NCBI GenBank assembly: GCA_913060595.1
Contig: CAJXSA010000008.1
Coordinates: 1-23,794, forward strand
Source: an uncultured Ignavibacteria bacterium
GTDB taxonomy: Bacteria > Bacteroidota > Ignavibacteria > SZUA-365
Direction of reading: 5' to 3'
DNA: 23,794 bases
Shown: positions 17,249-23,794 of the stretch, in pieces
Position numbering within the stretch: the stretch's first letter is position 1
Layout: every line of letters begins with the position of its first letter
Notes under the pieces: generated by a model
Seen by the model: only the letters and a program-made list of their open reading frames with translations
Database searches by the model: none
Told to the model about the DNA's origin: nothing
Made by a program: the position numbers and the translations under genes

Positions 17249-17279
17249 TGCTTTGTACCTATATGATTCGTAGAAAGCA
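17249..17279. repeat. Inverted repeat upstream of the Ntn-hydrolase-like gene
   Basis: TGCTTTGTAC (17249-17258) and GTAGAAAGCA (17270-17279) are inverted copies with nine of ten positions matching, around an 11-base AT-rich spacer. It lies about 170 bases before the 17077 start and just beyond the terminator of the tonB operon. It could be an operator for the minus-strand gene or a 5' leader stem-loop. Confidence 0.5.
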
Positions 17280-17291
17280 CGGAAATGTTTC

Positions 17292-17324
17292 AAAAAAAAT
17301 CCGCCCCCGAATCGGGAGCGGATT
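17292..17324 (-). terminator. Intrinsic terminator of the tonB operon
   Basis: On the minus strand the bases after the tonB stop form a GC-rich hairpin (17298-17324): seven outer pairs AATCCGC/GCGGATT, one mismatch, four inner pairs and a 3-base loop. It is followed directly by an uninterrupted T run (A run 17292-17299 on the given strand). It starts about 36 bases after the tonB stop codon and is the clearest terminator in the window. Confidence 0.92.
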
Positions 17325-17359
17325 GCGCGTCCGCTGTTTGTGAGGCAGATGAGCCTGCG

Positions 17360-18211
17360 TCACTTCAGCTTGAAGGTGAATACGGCGGTGCCGACCTGGT
17401 CTGCCTGCCTGCTTCCCTCCGGCAGGGCGTTGAATTTCCATGTTCGCATCGCGGTGAGGGCGGCGCGCTCATAGCGCGGATCCCCTTTCTGAATCACGGT
17501 CATCCCGTACATGCGTCCGTCGGGACGAACACGGAAACGCACCGCCACCTGCACCTCACGGGTCGCACCGGGAGGAAAATCGGGAAGCACACCGCTGATC
17601 CTGTTGCGGGAAACACCACCGTCCCACTGTATGTCAGCGGAACTGTGCGGCGTGGCGCTCAGAGCGCCCGGATCTGATGTGATAGCGGACTGCGTGCCGA
17701 CTCCCGCGCCGCTCACGTTGTCCGCGGATCGCTGCGAGGTACTCAGACCCTGTTCCCGTGATTCGCGCCTGGTGTAGTTGCCCGTTTGCGGAGCGCTGCT
17801 GCGGTTCTGCTTTCCGCCACCGTAGTCCATGAAGTCGACCGCGTCATCGGTCCCGCGGAGTTCGCGGGGTGCGACGGGTGTCGAAGGCGCCGCGCGTTGT
17901 GCGCCGGCCTCACGGGCTGTACTGCGGTCTGCGGGAGCCTGCCGTGCAGCGGCCTGCTGCACGGTGGTGGTTCCGCTTTTCCGGGGGGAGGTGGATCGCT
18001 CCGCGACGCTCGTCGTCTGCACGCGAGGCCGCGCATCGAGCCTGGGTGGCGGAGAGGGAATTCTGGCAGGCGAAAGAAAGGTCAGCTCGATTTCTTCCGG
18101 CAGCCGGTTGATGTTCGGGAACGCCGCCCAGAACACCATGATCAGCATCAGCAGGAGATGCAGTACGACCGAGACGCTGATTCCTTTGATATCATCACTG
18201 TTCAGTGTCAT
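17360..18211 (-). CDS. tonB: TonB energy transducer
   Basis: Couples the ExbB/ExbD proton motor to outer-membrane proteins. The 283 residues comprise a short cytoplasmic N-terminus, one transmembrane helix (about 11-30), a long Pro/Ser/Arg/Gln-rich low-complexity periplasmic linker (about 45-195), and a C-terminal TonB domain (about 200-283). The C-terminal domain has the usual VRFRVRPDG, then ERAALTAMRTWKFNALPEG, and ends in a beta strand (VGTAVFTFKLK). In the membrane helix S14-V-V-L-H18 reproduces the Ser-x3-His spacing of E. coli TonB S16/H20. It overlaps the exbD gene by 17 bp and is the last gene before the terminator. Annotation as the TolA-like arm of a Tol-type system cannot be excluded, but the C-terminal domain is of TonB type. 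Confidence 0.9.
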   Translation of the reverse strand: MTLNSDDIKGISVSVVLHLLLMLIMVFWAAFPNINRLPEEIELTFLSPARIPSPPPRLDARPRVQTTSVAERSTSPRKSGTTTVQQAAARQAPADRSTAREAGAQRAAPSTPVAPRELRGTDDAVDFMDYGGGKQNRSSAPQTGNYTRRESREQGLSTSQRSADNVSGAGVGTQSAITSDPGALSATPHSSADIQWDGGVSRNRISGVLPDFPPGATREVQVAVRFRVRPDGRMYGMTVIQKGDPRYERAALTAMRTWKFNALPEGSRQADQVGTAVFTFKLK

Positions 18212-18620
18212 TGTCTTCTGTCATCCTGGTGGAAATAAAGAAACGTGTGGCACCGATGCCCTTGGCCTCATCCATTACGAACACGGCGCGATCAAGCGGA
18301 ACGTCGCGATCACTCGAAAGTACGATGACCTGTTTTTCAGGGTCCGAGAGCTTCTCATCCAGCGCTGCGCGAAAGTCTGCGGGAGCGATTTCCTCGTTGT
18401 TCAGGAAAAGTCGGCCGTCGTTGAGAAGGGCGACGACGATCTGCTCCTGCTCGGATGCCGTGGCGTTTCTGGCTTCCGGCAGCGTGACCTTAATTCCTTC
18501 GGTGATGATGAAGGACGAGGTCAGAAGGAAGAAAATGAGAAGCAGCAGGACGATATCCGTCAGCGACGAATAACTGAAAATGCTCAGCGGTTTGTTGTCC
18601 TGTGTCAGCTGAATTTTCAT
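18195..18620 (-). CDS. exbD: ExbD/TolR-family biopolymer transport protein
   Basis: A 141-residue inner-membrane motor subunit. A short cytoplasmic N-terminus leads into one transmembrane helix (about 20-40) that carries D22 in SLTDIVLLLLIFF, the proton-path aspartate of the family. The periplasmic domain follows, with IKVTLPEA and the VIVLSSDRDVPLDRAVFVMD stretch region typical of ExbD/TolR. Length is normal. GGAG lies 9 bases before the ATG, which overlaps the exbB stop by 4 bp. The 3' end overlaps tonB. ExbD versus TolR is chosen from the TonB gene next door. Confidence 0.92.
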   Translation of the reverse strand: MKIQLTQDNKPLSIFSYSSLTDIVLLLLIFFLLTSSFIITEGIKVTLPEARNATASEQEQIVVALLNDGRLFLNNEEIAPADFRAALDEKLSDPEKQVIVLSSDRDVPLDRAVFVMDEAKGIGATRFFISTRMTEDNDTEQ

Positions 18621-19303
18621 GACTGCGCGCTCCGCGTCTGTGTCTGCTGACGCGCGGCCTGTGCCTTCTTCGCGGCGGCGAGGGCTTTGCGCTGCTCACC
18701 CTGCGCGATGTCAAGGAAATCGTTGCAGCTGCTTTCCGTTTCCGCGACAAAATGGCTGACACGGTTGACGAGGTAGTTGTACATGAAATAGGCCGGAATG
18801 CCAACAATGAGTCCGAACGCCGTTGTGAGCAGCGCTTCCCAGATGCCGGAGGCGAGAAGCTGCGGGTTTACCACACCTTCGTTGACCTCGATCACGCGAA
18901 AGGCGCTGATCATGCCGGTGACCGTCCCCAGGAATCCGAGCAGCGGTGCGATGCCTGCAACGGAGGCGAGCAGGCCGAGTCCGCGTTCAAGCTTGAAGAC
19001 TTCCATGCGGGCAGCGGCTTCAACAGCGTCTTTGACGTCCTGATGCGTGCCCTTCATCTTCAGCAGTCCCGCGCGAAGGATATTCGAGAGCGGTGTGGTG
19101 GCTTCCGAGCACATGGTCAGTGCGGCAGCGATATCCCCCTTACTCATCACGGAACGAATTTGAAGGATGAATTTTCCGCCATCGACTTTCACACGTGAAA
19201 GTGTGATCAGTTTCTGTATGATCAGCGCGACGGCAAGCAGAGAGGCGGCCAGGATAATCCACATGATGATGCCGCCTTTCAGAAAGAGATCGAATACAGT
19301 CAT
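18617..19303 (-). CDS. exbB: ExbB/TolQ/MotA-family proton channel
   Basis: A 228-residue inner-membrane channel subunit powering TonB. There are three hydrophobic helices (about 10-32, about 115-137 and about 155-180). The family signatures LGTVTGMISAF in the second and GIWEALLTTAFGLIVGIPAY around the third helix are clear. The cytoplasmic loop between helices one and two is of normal size. The C-terminus is extended by an Ala/Gln/Lys-rich tail. GGAG is 6 bases before the ATG. It lies 51 bases after the membrane-anchored HU-like gene and overlaps exbD by 4 bp, so it is probably in the same transcript as the genes on both sides. Confidence 0.93.
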   Translation of the reverse strand: MTVFDLFLKGGIIMWIILAASLLAVALIIQKLITLSRVKVDGGKFILQIRSVMSKGDIAAALTMCSEATTPLSNILRAGLLKMKGTHQDVKDAVEAAARMEVFKLERGLGLLASVAGIAPLLGFLGTVTGMISAFRVIEVNEGVVNPQLLASGIWEALLTTAFGLIVGIPAYFMYNYLVNRVSHFVAETESSCNDFLDIAQGEQRKALAAAKKAQAARQQTQTRSAQS

Positions 19304-19354
19304 CGAAGTCTCCGCTTTGGTGTGTGTATTGTTCGGTGTTTCCTTCGTCCGGAT

Positions 19355-20350
19355 TTACGCCGGTGCAGTCTGACCGCCGATTTCAAGGGCAGGAAGACAG
19401 CTTTCACCCGCTCCGGGTACCACGGGTCGCTCTTCCTCACCGAAAAACATCGACAGAACGATGACGATCATGACGGCGGTGAGCACGAGAGCGACAATCA
19501 GCAGGGGACGAGTGTTTCGTTCCTGCGGGGGGTGGTACAGCTGGTCACGGTTCCGGTAAAAAACCTCATTGTCCTCTTCCTCCGTGTCCTCATCATCAAT
19601 CTCATCCGTCTCAGGATCCTGGAACGCTGTCTCAGTCTCTGGCGGCGCAGCCGTCTCCGTCGATGCGGGAGCAGCTCTCAGGGTGTGATCGGGATCGGCT
19701 TCATGGTCCTCGCCGTTGAACGCCTCCCCGGTGTCGATTCCGACGCCATCCTCAGCAGGGGATGGCGACGTATCATCGACGCCGCGTGACGTGTATTGGT
19801 CCGCTTCACACTCCGTGCTCCCGTCCGTATCACGCAACGAATCGGGTGCAATCACCTGCGGTTGTTCGTCTATCTCTTCGGTGTCTGTTGCGTGATGCGG
19901 TTCCTCTTCATCTTCGACGTCAGAAATCGCAGGCACGGTCGATGAATCGCTGTCGGGATCGATGATCGCATTGCCGCGTCCGTTTTCGGAAGTGAACTGG
20001 CGCTGCACCTCGTCCACGACCTCCGCGACGTCGATCAGTGCATTCTGCGTCACGGAAAAGCTCTCGAGGGCGGCCGCGGGAATGAAGTGCATGCTGTCGA
20101 TGCTCGACACCGGTCCCTGTGCGGTTGCGACCACAGGCTCATTCGCGACCGGGACATACTCGATTGAACTGAGCGTTCCGTCCTCGTGCAGGGAAGGAAT
20201 CCAGTTTCCGAGACCTTCGATGCGCAGCGGATCTCCTGTGCGCAGCGCTGCTTTCGCCGCATCGAAGAAGGCGTGAAGAAACACCTGTGCGCTGTGCTCC
20301 GGAACACCGAGCCGGTCGGAGAGGTCGCGAATGAGCTGTTCGCGCTTCAC
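19355..20350 (-). CDS. Membrane-anchored HU-like (HU-CCDC81-type) protein with acidic linker
   Basis: A 331-residue protein starting with GTG, preceded by GAGGAGGAGG. Residues 1 to about 110 look like a divergent HU/IHF fold: two helices (KREQLIRDLSDRLG, SAQVFLHAFFDAAKAAL), then GDPLRIEGLGNWIP and strand segments ending FIPAAALESFSV. Residues about 125-280 form a strongly acidic, low-complexity linker rich in Asp, Glu, Thr and Pro. A single transmembrane helix spans 282-303, followed by only 28 residues with acidic and small side chains. The predicted topology is DNA-binding-type domain in the cytoplasm and short tail in the periplasm. Related Bacteroidota proteins, as I recall, often end in a SPOR peptidoglycan-binding domain; none is present here. 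The start overlaps the small HU-like gene by GTGA, and exbB follows 51 bases later. Confidence 0.75.
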   Translation of the reverse strand: MKREQLIRDLSDRLGVPEHSAQVFLHAFFDAAKAALRTGDPLRIEGLGNWIPSLHEDGTLSSIEYVPVANEPVVATAQGPVSSIDSMHFIPAAALESFSVTQNALIDVAEVVDEVQRQFTSENGRGNAIIDPDSDSSTVPAISDVEDEEEPHHATDTEEIDEQPQVIAPDSLRDTDGSTECEADQYTSRGVDDTSPSPAEDGVGIDTGEAFNGEDHEADPDHTLRAAPASTETAAPPETETAFQDPETDEIDDEDTEEEDNEVFYRNRDQLYHPPQERNTRPLLIVALVLTAVMIVIVLSMFFGEEERPVVPGAGESCLPALEIGGQTAPA

Positions 20351-20574
20351 AGTTCCTCCTCCTCGTCAGGGGGGAGAAGGGACGCGTGCGGGTGAAACGC
20401 CCACTGCCCGGAATCGGTGCGGAGAGTACCGAAGGTCATCAGTTCGATGTCCTCACCGCGGCGCTTCGCTTCGTCGACGATTGCGAGCATCGTCTCCACG
20501 TACGGTTGCAGTTCCGCAGACTGCATGCCGAGTTTTGCGGCGGTGCGCAGCGATATGTCTGTCAGCGAAGCCAT
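20347..20574 (-). CDS. Small HU-like protein
   Basis: A 75-residue protein resembling a minimal HU/IHF domain without a DNA-gripping arm: helices TDISLRTAAKLG and LQPYVETMLAIVDEAKRRG, then the hairpin GEDIELMTFGTLRTDSGQW, which matches the conserved GFGTF turn of HU, and an acidic C-terminal end (PPDEEEEL). It may dimerise with the adjacent membrane-anchored HU-like protein or bind DNA itself; neither is shown. No Shine-Dalgarno is obvious, but the ATG lies 3 bases after the stop of the barrel gene, so it probably depends on re-initiation. Its stop overlaps the GTG of the next gene. Family assignment rests on pattern only. Confidence 0.6.
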   Translation of the reverse strand: MASLTDISLRTAAKLGMQSAELQPYVETMLAIVDEAKRRGEDIELMTFGTLRTDSGQWAFHPHASLLPPDEEEEL

Positions 20575-20577
20575 ATA

Positions 20578-22296
20578 TCAGAGCCGGACGACCACACCAC
20601 CCATCATGAAGAACGGGCGTTCGCGGTAATCGTCCCAGCGTTCGTATTTCTGGTCGAGAATGTTGTCGAAGCGCAGGAAGATCGCCACGGCATCGAGAAT
20701 GCGGTATTCAAGCTCGAGACCGAGGAGAAGCCAGCCCGGGAGGGCCTGCTCTTCGGCATTGCGCTGCTCACCGGCAAGCAGAATGCTGCTCTGCAGGCGC
20801 AGATCAAACGGGAAGTCGTGCTGGAGCAGCACGCGAGCCTCGTATGTCGGCAGGTACGGGATGTCGCCGTCGACGACGTCATTCTGCGTGCTGCGAAATA
20901 CGGCGTTCCCCTGTATCCGTGTGTTGTCGCTGAAGGCGTGCGCCAGGTCACCTCGCAGATCCAGGACAGTGCTGCTGCCGTCATAGCGCAATTCCCACTG
21001 CTGCCGGACCGGATCCGGGAGCAGAGAAAAACGTGCCCAGGATTGCGATGCACTGAATGATGCGGTGACACGGGCGGAGGTCCGCTGCCGGTCATCGAAG
21101 GATACGCCGGCTTCGAATCGCAGCGGCACGTCGGTGTGGCGAATCGCCGAGGCGAGCATGGTGTAGGGATTGTGCCGCAGGAAGTCGGCGAAAGAACGTT
21201 CGCGCACCGTCGGTGCGTACCCTCCGTGCATGCTCCAGGACTCCCCGAGGCGATGCCGCAGAAGCACGGTGGGATAGAAGCGAAACTGTGCGGCATGATC
21301 GCTGCCGCGGTACAGGTACAGACGGGCAGCGAGATCCAACCCGGTGTTCTCATTGAACTGATAGCGAGTTATCGCCCCTGCATCGGTGAAAAACGGGCGC
21401 GTCGAGCCTTCGGCGGTCTCAGACAGTTCGTTGACATGCAGTCCGGCATCGATGTCGACAGACAGTCCGCCGATATGCAGTCGCGAGGCACCGTCGATTC
21501 CCATGCGGTTTTCGCTTCCGCTGTATGTGTCGAGATCCATTGTATCGAGAAGTGCGAGCTGCTCCTCGGCGGACGTGTGACGGAAGAACACGGTCAGACT
21601 GTGATCCAGCACACGGTTGCGCCGTGAGATGAGATCGGCCTGCCAGTCGAGCGAAAGCACATCGCGCCGAAAATCCAGAGGAGGCGAGGTGCGTTCGAGT
21701 TTGTCGGCATAGAGACCGTAGGAATGCACATCGGCATGAAAGGAACCCTGAAGACGGGAGGATGCCAGGAGCGGTGTGAGGTCGCGGGGAAGGTAGGTGC
21801 CACCGCCCAGATCGAAGGCGAATCGACTGTAGTCCGCACGCGGGACGTGTCCCTCACTGCGTTCGTAGAGAACGTGTGTGGCGAGATCGCCGAGCGTGTA
21901 GCGGTCAGCATACCACGCCTGCAGGTGAGGCGTTGACCAGGTGCCGGCGCCGGCCTTGACGCGGAACACTTCCGTGCTGCCGTTCAGTGCTGCTTTTCGC
22001 AGCGGCATGCGTGTGGGTGCCGTTCCGAAGAAACGCTGCTCACGAACACCCCGGCCCGCGCGGGCAGAGAACGGATTCTGATCCGGCCATTTCAGTGCGG
22101 TTTTCCTGTCCTCGGTGAAGCTGATCATGTCGCTTCCGGTGATCACGTATTCGGGCAGCTGCAGTGCGGGCAGCACATCGTCTGCCTGACGTGTCTCCGG
22201 CGTGAATTCTCTCGCAGGGGGACGAGGCTTGTCCTGTGCCGCGGAGGGCAGGGCGATGCACGCGATCAACAGGGAGAGAAGGAGGGTTTTCATCAT
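20578..22296 (-). CDS. TonB-receptor-like outer-membrane beta-barrel without plug domain
   Basis: A 572-residue outer-membrane protein. A signal peptide (MMKTLLLSLLIACIALPSAAQ) is followed by a proline-rich segment and the sequence LPEYVITGS, resembling the N-terminal motif of TonB-dependent receptors. No plug domain of usual size follows: beta-strand-like sequence begins by about residue 110. The rest is a succession of amphipathic strands, and the C-terminus (LRFDNILDQKYERWDDY, then a final strand ending VVVRL) is the classic end of a TonB-receptor barrel. Its position in an operon with exbB, exbD and tonB supports a TonB link. Substrate is unknown. GGAG lies 8 bases before tandem ATGs at 22296 and 22293; the first overlaps the stop of the TPR gene by 4 bp. 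Confidence 0.78.
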   Translation of the reverse strand: MMKTLLLSLLIACIALPSAAQDKPRPPAREFTPETRQADDVLPALQLPEYVITGSDMISFTEDRKTALKWPDQNPFSARAGRGVREQRFFGTAPTRMPLRKAALNGSTEVFRVKAGAGTWSTPHLQAWYADRYTLGDLATHVLYERSEGHVPRADYSRFAFDLGGGTYLPRDLTPLLASSRLQGSFHADVHSYGLYADKLERTSPPLDFRRDVLSLDWQADLISRRNRVLDHSLTVFFRHTSAEEQLALLDTMDLDTYSGSENRMGIDGASRLHIGGLSVDIDAGLHVNELSETAEGSTRPFFTDAGAITRYQFNENTGLDLAARLYLYRGSDHAAQFRFYPTVLLRHRLGESWSMHGGYAPTVRERSFADFLRHNPYTMLASAIRHTDVPLRFEAGVSFDDRQRTSARVTASFSASQSWARFSLLPDPVRQQWELRYDGSSTVLDLRGDLAHAFSDNTRIQGNAVFRSTQNDVVDGDIPYLPTYEARVLLQHDFPFDLRLQSSILLAGEQRNAEEQALPGWLLLGLELEYRILDAVAIFLRFDNILDQKYERWDDYRERPFFMMGGVVVRL

Positions 22297-23794
22297 TTGA
22301 GTATCTCCATCCTTGTCCGTGCTTCCCGCGCCTCGTCCGATCCACCGTACTGCGTGAGTACCTTCTGATAGTATTTGACCGCTTCCTCGTTGCGAGCTTC
22401 CGCTTCGCTGATACGGCCCAGAAGCAGAAGGGCACGCGCATTCCAGAGCGATGCGTCGTCCGCGAATACGTAGCCGACGCGGAGCAGAGCTTCCCGCGCC
22501 TGCTCGTATCGTTTGGCGTGTGAAAGCAGTTCACCCGACCGGAACTGTGCTTCGGCGCCGACGGCATCGACACGGGTCGATGCGATGGCGCGCAGCTGCG
22601 TCAGCGCATCCTCGAGTTTTCCCTCTTCTGCGGTGAGCACGGCGAGTTCTATGCCGGATAGGGCGGCATACCGGCTTTCCGGCTGGGCAGTGCGTGCTGC
22701 CTCGAAATCAGTGCGTGCGGCAGCGAAATCCTTGTCCGACTTGTGGATGAGTCCCCGCTGGTAGAGAACCTGCGCACGGTATCCGCGTGCCGCTGGATCG
22801 TTGAGAAGCTCCTCGCAGATGACGCGAGCCTTGTTCCTGTCCTGCTGCGCCATGGCGTTCGCGGCAAGGGAGAATTTTGCCTCCACTGCGAGCGGGGATC
22901 GCGGATCGAATGTGATCGCCTCGCGCAGTGTTTTCTCGGCTTCGACCAGGTCGTCGTTTTCCCTGAAGGAGTTTCCGAGGAGGAGATGCGCTTCCTGCAG
23001 CAACGGTGACGAAGGGTGGGAAGCGATGAAACCCTGCAGGGCGGGAATGGCCTCTGACGGACTGCCCTGTGCGGCGAGATCACGCAGATTGGCGAAAACC
23101 ACTTCGTCCGCCGCACCGCTGCGGGGATTCGATTGCAGCCATTCCTCCTTCACGCGCGCGGCATCATCCTCGCGTCCCTGCATGCGCAGGGCCTGCGCGA
23201 GTCCTTCCAGCGCATCACTGACCTTCGGTGCATCCGGATGGTCGTCGAGCACCCTGCGGTATCCTTCTTCCGCCGCGGCATAGTCACCCTTGTTGTAATA
23301 GCAGTCGGCAATGCTGTATTTGGCCTGCGGGAGCAGGGGACTCTGCGGCCAGTCCCGCACCAGTTTCTCGAACTCGGTGATGGCGACGTCGAAATCCTTG
23401 CTCTGGAAATACATCCATGCGAGAGAGAACTGCGCCTTGTCCCCGTAATCGGACTCCGGGTAGCGCGACAGCAGTCCGCGGAGCGTGCTGATCGCAGCGG
23501 GCGTGTTTCCGAGCCGATGCTCACAGCTCGCAAGCTGCAGCAGGGCGTAGGCGGAGAGTGGATTGCCGGGGTACATGCGGGAAGTGTACCGATAGGTTTT
23601 GGCGGCATCCGCGAAGTGTTTCTGCGCATACTGCGCATCTCCGAGACGCACGTTTGCGTCGACATCATGCACGCCGGCGCGGAATTCGCCCGTCAGCCTG
23701 CTGAAGGCTTTCTCGGCCTCTCCGAACTGCTGTGCCCTGAAGTGCGCCCAGCCGAGGCCGTACAGCGCATCCTGTGTGACATCTGCATCCTGCG
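22293..23794 (-). CDS. Tetratricopeptide repeat protein (N-terminus outside window)
   Basis: The last 499 residues of a TPR protein whose frame is open to the window edge; the GTG at 23672 is internal and no start is visible. The visible part is almost wholly TPR-like helix pairs of about 34-38 residues, at least ten, with the pattern seen in YbgF/CpoB and BamD (for example AKYSIADCYYNKGDYAAAEEGYRRVL and equivalents, split by YP, HP or DP turns). Such proteins act as scaffolds for envelope machines. Here the gene is immediately upstream of a TonB-receptor-like barrel and overlaps it by 4 bp. The visible part has no signal peptide, so cellular location (probably periplasm) is inferred from context and repeat type. 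Confidence 0.85.
   Translation of the reverse strand, partial: QDADVTQDALYGLGWAHFRAQQFGEAEKAFSRLTGEFRAGVHDVDANVRLGDAQYAQKHFADAAKTYRYTSRMYPGNPLSAYALLQLASCEHRLGNTPAAISTLRGLLSRYPESDYGDKAQFSLAWMYFQSKDFDVAITEFEKLVRDWPQSPLLPQAKYSIADCYYNKGDYAAAEEGYRRVLDDHPDAPKVSDALEGLAQALRMQGREDDAARVKEEWLQSNPRSGAADEVVFANLRDLAAQGSPSEAIPALQGFIASHPSSPLLQEAHLLLGNSFRENDDLVEAEKTLREAITFDPRSPLAVEAKFSLAANAMAQQDRNKARVICEELLNDPAARGYRAQVLYQRGLIHKSDKDFAAARTDFEAARTAQPESRYAALSGIELAVLTAEEGKLEDALTQLRAIASTRVDAVGAEAQFRSGELLSHAKRYEQAREALLRVGYVFADDASLWNARALLLLGRISEAEARNEEAVKYYQKVLTQYGGSDEAREARTRMEILK

Noticed and set aside
19700..19980. Low-complexity stretch that might be a tandem DNA repeat
   Set aside because: It encodes the acidic linker of the membrane HU-like protein; the bias is at protein level and no repeating DNA unit is seen.
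1..23794. CRISPR arrays, insertion sequences, tRNA or rRNA genes
   Set aside because: I found no regularly spaced repeats, transposase motifs, flanking terminal repeats, or cloverleaf or rRNA-like sequence.

Overview
The window is about 60% GC by eye, densely coded, and gives no sign of mobile DNA, rRNA, tRNA or CRISPR. Gene content suggests a Gram-negative bacterium of the Bacteroidota/Chlorobiota (FCB) side. It has a complete ExbB-ExbD-TonB set, TonB-receptor-like outer-membrane barrels, a tripartite RND efflux pump, an AddAB-type repair nuclease, and a HU-fold protein carrying a membrane anchor, which resembles the HU-CCDC81 proteins described mainly from Bacteroidota. The phylum call is inference from gene families; no marker gene is present. 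Nineteen protein genes are supported, two of them cut by the window edges. No gene-free stretch exceeds 300 bases.

Layout. (1) 1-1240, minus: a receiver-only response regulator, overlapping by 4 bp a receiver-coiled-coil-class III nucleotide cyclase that runs off the left edge. (2) 1376-6998, minus: an efflux operon of membrane fusion protein, RND pump and TolC-type outer-membrane factor, each junction a 4-bp ATGA overlap. (3) 7129-7575, minus: a DoxX-family membrane protein. (4) 7764-9433, plus: an exported barrel-like protein and a DUF547 protein, overlapping by GTGA. (5) 9605-15725, plus: an AddB-like protein and an AddA-like helicase-nuclease overlapping by 11 bp. (6) 15698-17077, minus: a secreted Ntn-hydrolase-like protein fused to MORN_2/YwqK-type repeats, convergent with addA. 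(7) 17292-23794, minus: a seven-gene run of TPR protein (5' end outside the window), plug-less TonB-receptor-like barrel, 75-aa HU-like protein, membrane-anchored HU-like protein, ExbB, ExbD and TonB, closed by a clear intrinsic terminator.

The last block is the most interesting part. The tight junctions and single visible terminator suggest one transcript. It combines a proton-driven envelope motor (ExbB/ExbD/TonB), a TPR protein of the repeat type seen in BamD and CpoB/YbgF, an outer-membrane barrel, and two proteins with the nucleic-acid-binding HU fold, one of them tethered to the inner membrane through a long acidic linker. A system linking nucleoid to envelope, analogous to Tol-Pal plus a DNA-contacting anchor, is a reasonable but unproven reading.

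Many genes here begin inside or directly at the end of the preceding gene, so translational coupling looks like the local rule. Several starts were moved from the longest frame to a later start on the basis of ribosome binding sites or domain limits; these are noted in the entries.
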